From Mrakia gelida (lineage: Eukaryota; Basidiomycota; Tremellomycetes; Cystofilobasidiales; Mrakiaceae): a DNA stretch of 64,000 bases. Each line of letters starts with the position of its first letter. Position 1 is the first letter of the stretch. The stretch covers positions 1,240,001 to 1,304,000 of the forward strand of contig BRON01000009.1 of NCBI GenBank assembly GCA_024345305.1, read 5' to 3'. Below are positions 59,984-64,000 of this stretch, one piece after another. A program made the position numbers and the translations under genes. The notes beneath the pieces were generated by a model that was not told the origin of the DNA, ran no database searches, and saw nothing but the letters and a program-made list of their open reading frames with translations.

Positions 59984-60435
59984 CTTGAGAGATGTGAGGG
60001 ATGAGAGAAGAAGATGGGGATGGTCGTCGGGGTGAGAGATGGGAAGAAGAAGGAAGGAGAGGAGCGAGCTCTTCAGAGCTCAGAGGTGCGCACAGCAAGG
60101 GGAAGGCCGAGCTGAGCTCATCCCTTTCGTTCGTTTCAACCTCAACCGCCGTCTTCGCTTTCTATAGATCCCTACCCAACGGGTTCGAGCAGAGTGAGTC
60201 TACCTATGAGTATACTTTCAGTCTTTCGTTGACTCGAATAGATGCTGAAATCGTTTCGTTCCTCCCTCTTCAGCTCAAGGCCACCTCCCTCCCTCCCTTC
60301 TCCCCTTCCTTCCCTCCTCCCCTTCCCTCTCCTCCCACCTTCTCCTCCGGCATCGAGATCAACGTTCGTCCAAGCGGAAAACTGCTCCTCTAGCTTCTAC
60401 TCGAGGCTGATCTTGGTTCCACTCCTCCGCAGAAC
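59984..60435. promoter_or_regulatory. Bidirectional promoter and likely 5' exons of the second RNase III gene
   Basis: A 450-base region between two divergent starts. Splice-like signals suggest noncoding or partly coding 5' exons for the plus-strand gene: an acceptor before 60166, a GTGAGT donor near 60198, an acceptor before 60276, and a GTTCGT donor near 60364 leading to the acceptor just before 60433. The exon at about 60276-60363 is open in the RNase III frame (LKATSLPPFSPS...), but no upstream in-frame ATG was found. Confidence 0.4.
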
Positions 60436-61169
60436 ATGGTCAAACGTCAGCCTGAAAACTACTTCTCCGCTTGGAAACCGGCTTCCCTTCGAATCGAGTT
60501 CAGCAAACTTCCTCCCCTCCCTCCCATCTCCGATCCCGAACTTCGCAGTCTGGTCTTCACCCACAAGACCTACGCGGTCGAGGCGAACAGGAACCTAGCT
60601 TCGGCAGGTCTCGTCAACGAGCGCTCGTGCTACAAGGTCTTGGAGTTTCAAGGCGACGCCGCCCTCCACTACCTCGTCGTCGGTCGTCTTCTCAGCCTTC
60701 ATCCAGACATGATCACCACATCTCTCTCTGTGAGTACTCGTCGCTTCTTCTTCTCGTATCGTTCGTTGCTCTTATCTGACTTCTTCCCTCCCTGCTCTTC
60801 GGTCTGCAGCACCTTCGCGAACTCCTTACCAACAACTTCACCCTCTCCTACCTCGCTGTTCACTACGAACTCACTTCCCTCTTTCGGTTCTCGAACTCCG
60901 CGGTGGAGTCCGGTCTCAGGGAGAGTCAGAAGGTGCACGCGGATGTGTTCGAGGCTTATGTGGGAGCGTTGGAGAGGGAGCTCGAGTGGGAGGAGCTGAA
61001 GAAATGGGTCGGGGAGGTCTTCAGCGAGGACGTGTTCCCCGAGATTGGTGCGATAGCGGCGAGTCGGGCGGAGAGGATCGCTTCTGGGGAGTCTCAGGGA
61101 TCGAAGGTGAACGGGACGAAGAGGGAGAGGGAGGGAGAGGGAGGAGAGCGAGCAGCGAAGAGGAGGTGA
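60436..61169 (+). CDS. RNase III-domain protein, single domain, catalytic residues intact
   Basis: Predicted dsRNA endonuclease of about 217 residues. Two exons: 60436-60729 and 60810-61169. It starts MVKRQPENYFSAWKPASLRI; the RNase III domain includes LRSLVFTHKTYAVEANRNLA, the signature KVLEFQGDAALHYLVVGRLL and QKVHADVFEAYVGALERELE. The four acidic metal-binding positions (E and D of EFQGD, D and E of ADVFEA) are present. After the domain comes a short basic, Gly/Glu-rich tail ending AAKRR; there is no dsRBD, PAZ or helicase. A mitochondrial ribosomal RNase III-like protein is an alternative, but those usually lose the catalytic acids. Its neighbours support a small-RNA role: HEN1 starts about 1.1 kb downstream and RdRP lies 18 kb upstream. 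It is a paralogue of the gene at 97-3190. Confidence 0.85.
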
Positions 61170-61421
61170 TTCGCTTTGAATGGATGAGATGGTCGTATTC
61201 ACCTTCTTCAAGCCTTTGCCCCTTCTCTGGTGAGCAGAGATTACAGAGTGCCTACCGATACCACTCTCGGTCGCATCTACACTTCGTCTTGCTTCTGTTC
61301 GCTCCGCTGCCGAGCAGTGCGTCGACGCGACGCGACGTGCCTGCCTCGTCTTGTCTTTATCTCGTTAACCCGATCCCGCCTTCACCCTTCTCTGTCCCAT
61401 CCGCCTCTTTAGACTTTTCCG

Positions 61422-61590
61422 CCCCCCCCCCCCCCTGAGCGAATTATTAGGTCAGTCCGATCCTAAATTCTAGACTTAGAACCGCTCCCCGGACACCGAC
61501 TCCTCCTTCCTCTCCTCGTTCTTCCTCGACCCGAACTGACCCGCGCTTCTCTTCTTCCCCAGGATGCTCGAGGAGTCTGGCTTCATGTAA
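61422..61590 (+). pseudogene. Duplicate of the CDC25 3' tail directly after a C14 run
   Basis: A run of 14 C (61422-61435) is followed by GAGCGAATTATTAG (61437-61450), a GTCAGT donor, a 110-base intron and an exon 61563-61590 reading (R)MLEESGFM then TAA. The CDC25 gene ends with the same layout: GAACGAATTACTAG, intron, (R)MLEESGFM, TAG. Intron sequence and third-codon bases differ, so this is a diverged copy, not a repeat of the same DNA. Only the last two exon ends are present; the rest of a RasGEF is absent upstream, where the RNase III gene ends at 61169. It could be a duplication remnant, or a sequence join at the C run. Confidence 0.75.
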
Positions 61591-62265
61591 TGCAGCCTCT
61601 TCGTGGAGATCTACGCCCAAAACAAGACGAGTCGTCCCCTTTTCCCTTTCGCGTCGCTTTTGTTTCGACCCTCCTTTCCCTTCCCTTATCCCTCCTACTC
61701 TTTGTATGCATTCCACCCCCATCTTGCACCTCCACTTCTCGTATATGTTCCGCGCTGTCTGTTTTTCTTCTTCTTCTTGCTCGCCCGCCTCCCATCTCGC
61801 TGGAACCGCTGCTGCTGCTTCTCTTTGCTTTTTCTCTCGCTTGCTTTGCCTTCCTCTTCCCTTACGTCTTACCTCCTTACTTTATATTTGGGCCTAAGTT
61901 ACTTACACGTCTTGGATTGCTGCTTCTTTCTCTTTTCCTTCGTCGCCGTGGTTCGAGAGAAAAGGAAGAAGGGAGCGAGGAGATCGAGAGTCGTGTCGCT
62001 TGGTTGAACGACGACGAGGGCGGAGGACTCTCCCGTTCGCTTGTCCTACAAGTCTACACAAGACTCATCGCTCATATTTCCTCGTCTCTCTCCCGTCGTC
62101 TCGAAGACCCCGTTTCCAAGCTAGGTGACGGGGGGCGACAGGAAAAGGAAGGAAGGCTCTGCGACTTGTCTACCAATTCCCCCACCCGACCCGACCCTGC
62201 TTTTCTTCCCTGCCTTCCAACCGTCACCCACCTCGAAAAAACTCGCAACTCCGTTTTAGCAGAAG
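61591..62265. promoter_or_regulatory. Pyrimidine-rich upstream region of HEN1
   Basis: A 675-base stretch, mostly C/T on the plus strand. A long open frame here (hydrophobic, Leu/Phe/Ser-rich) follows simply from the CT tracts. It probably contains the HEN1 promoter and leader; an in-frame TAG at 62257 precedes the chosen HEN1 start. Confidence 0.4.
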
Positions 62266-64000
62266 ATGACCTGGATTCATGGTACCTCAGAGGACAAGAT
62301 CAGCTTCTTCCCGCCTCTCCATCTGCAGAGACAGGTGAGTTCTCGAGTCATTCGAGGGGAGGAAGGGAGGGGATGATGAGCTCGAGCTAAATGAGTTGAC
62401 CCGACCCTTCCTTCGCCTTTGGTTTTCGCCACCAGGCTTGGGCTCTCAACATCCTTCGCACGGAGAACGTCACTTCCGTACTCGATATCGGATGTGGAGA
62501 AGGTGAGAAGAGAATCAAGCTCATCGTTCGGGAGTTTGGGAGGTTTTGCGATGGGGGAGGGAAGGAGCTCAAGATCCCCCCTCCTCGGCATCTTGTCCGT
62601 CGCTCACCTCTGTTTTTCGTTGCCTTTTCTCGTCTCGCAGGTGCCCTGATACAGGCTGTGAGCTCTTTTCTCTGCTTTGGGTTGAGAAGGTTGAGAAGAG
62701 GAAGAGTAGACGTGAAACTGACGAGCTCCCGGGCGTCCTGTCTTCCAGCTCTGTTCGCCTTCACCTACGGTCTCCAAACCGCACGTGCTCTCGACGAACG
62801 CCAGTCCTGAAGCAGTAGCTGAGCACTCGTTCATTCACGTCAAGGTGAGCAGCACTTTTTCTCACGCTCTGTCTCTAGAACCAGAGCTCATGATCGATTC
62901 GTCGTTTTTGCCAGAGACTCGCCGGACTGGACATCGACTCGTCCGAGCTTGCTCGCGCTGCTTCCACGGCTCTTCCTCGGGAAGATTTGACAGGGAAACC
63001 GTCGAGGTGGTCAAGTATCGAAGTGGATCTATGGGAGGGCGACCTTGGTCAGGTGAGTTTTCCGTTTTACCGGTCTCTGAGTCTTCCTCTCGGTCGTCTG
63101 ATCTTCTGTTCGCTCGATCTCCTCGCAGTTCAACGAGGAGCTCAACACCTACGAGGCTATGGTGGCTCTCGAGGTCATCGAGCATCTTCCTCAAGAGACC
63201 CTGGAGCGGTTCGCTCCTATGATTCTGGGAGAGTACAGGCCGAGACTTCTGCTCATCTCGACCCCGAGTGAGTCGTCGGCTCTTTCGCCTTTCGACGCGT
63301 CTTGGAGTTCTGACTCCTCTCTCCGTCTTTTCTTTGCAGACTTCGACTTCAATCAGAGATTCGATCGAGAGGGAGACGACAAGAGAGGATATCCTGATCC
63401 TACTAGAAGAACAGCTCGCCTCTTCCGGTGAGTTTGTCGTTGCGAGTTCGTTTTGACGACGCGTCGAACCGATCGAGACCTGTCCTGACTTTCGCCCCCT
63501 TTCCTCAGCCACGACGATCACAAGTTCGAATGGACACCCACCGAGTTCGCTTCTTACTGCCTTGGAATCGCAGAAGAGTTCGGGTACGAATGCACCCCTA
63601 CTCTCATCGGTCCTCCTATCACTGCCGAACCACCTCCCATTCCCTCCGCCTCCCACGCGACGAACGCCTGCCTCTTTCGCCTCTCTCCCAACACCTCCAC
63701 CCGCACCTCTCGAAGAACTTCTCGATCCTTCCGGACCTCCTCGCTACCCTTCCTTCACCCCGAGGATCCAACGACGAGGAGTCCATCGCAGCATCGACTG
63801 GTCAAACGGATCTCGATTCCAGCGAGGGAAGAGGCAGGGAAGCCAGCTGAGGAGGAAGAGATTCGGGAGCTGTTGAGGCAGACGATGAGAGACTGGAAGG
63901 TTGGAGAGGTTGGGCTGACGTCCGTGTGGCGGGAGGTCGCTGGAGTATGTGGTGGGTCGATTCGGGAGTTGGTGAAGGTGAGTTTCTCGTTTTCGCTTCG
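62266..64000 (+). CDS. HEN1: HEN1-type small-RNA 3'-terminal 2'-O-methyltransferase (3' end beyond window)
   Basis: SAM-dependent enzyme that 2'-O-methylates the 3' nucleotide of small RNAs, protecting them from uridylation and decay. Exons: 62266-62334, 62436-62502, 62641-62657 (17 bases), 62749-62844, 62915-63052, 63129-63267, 63340-63427 and 63509-63977, then a donor near the edge; all are in frame. Motifs: FFPPLHLQRQAWALNILRTE, SAM-binding SVLDIGCGEGALIQAL, AGLDIDSSELARAA, VALEVIEHLP (the E-x-x-E-H metal site), LLLISTPNFDFNQRFD and RHDDHKFEWTPTEFASYCLG (third metal-binding His). Only the methyltransferase domain is visible, as in animal and bacterial-type Hen1; the plant-specific N-terminal dsRNA-binding domains are absent. 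The start was chosen as the first ATG after an in-frame stop and is followed directly by family sequence. The protein continues past position 64000. Confidence 0.92.

Noticed and set aside
61590..62390. Long hydrophobic open frame upstream of HEN1, resembling a membrane protein
   Set aside because: It follows directly from C/T-rich DNA, has no clean start or homology I recognise, and overlaps the HEN1 first exon in another frame.

Overview
The window reads as nuclear DNA of a GC-rich, intron-dense basidiomycete. Gene content and splicing style suggest Pucciniomycotina, probably the Rhodotorula/Microbotryum side, but this is inference without a phylogeny. Introns are mostly 60-110 bases, with GTGAGT, GTAAGT, GTCAGT or GTTCGT donors, a CTGAC branch motif and CAG acceptors. 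Genes are tightly packed on both strands, often 150-300 bases apart. I see no tRNA, rRNA, CRISPR array or intact transposon.

Layout, left to right: an RNase III-domain protein with a long RS-rich tail (97-3190,+); RNA polymerase subunit RPB8 (-); ribosome biogenesis factor RRS1 (+); Golgi tether subunit COG4 (+); a conserved fungal protein of unknown function (-); a Derlin (+); a 5'-truncated BUD6 (-) abutting a 5'-truncated, stop-containing ABC-C transporter (+); a very long minus-strand locus (20.0-29.7 kb) with zinc fingers, an exon tandem array and tandem BRCT domains; a gene-poor stretch with a 34-base repeat (31.7 kb); an unrecognised plus-strand gene (32.2-35.6 kb); an RNA-dependent RNA polymerase (37.6-42.6 kb,-); the GTPase/ATPase OLA1 (-); two tandem small secreted, GPI-anchor-like paralogues (+); a CDC25-type RasGEF with SH3 and WW domains (+); an unrecognised minus-strand gene (56.0-60.0 kb); a second RNase III-domain protein (60.4-61.2 kb,+); a copy of the CDC25 3' tail beside a C14 run; and a HEN1-type small-RNA 2'-O-methyltransferase running off the right edge.

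The main theme is small-RNA biology. RdRP, HEN1 and two RNase III proteins that keep the catalytic residues lie within 64 kb. RdRP could make dsRNA, an RNase III protein could cut it, and HEN1 could methylate small-RNA 3' ends. The rest is housekeeping and polarity/signalling (RPB8, RRS1, OLA1, COG4, Derlin, BUD6, CDC25).

Two cautions. Several genes carry single-base frameshifts or in-frame stops inside otherwise well-conserved reading frames, so either the assembly has residual errors or some genes are decaying. Exon coordinates were read by eye and may be off by a base or two.
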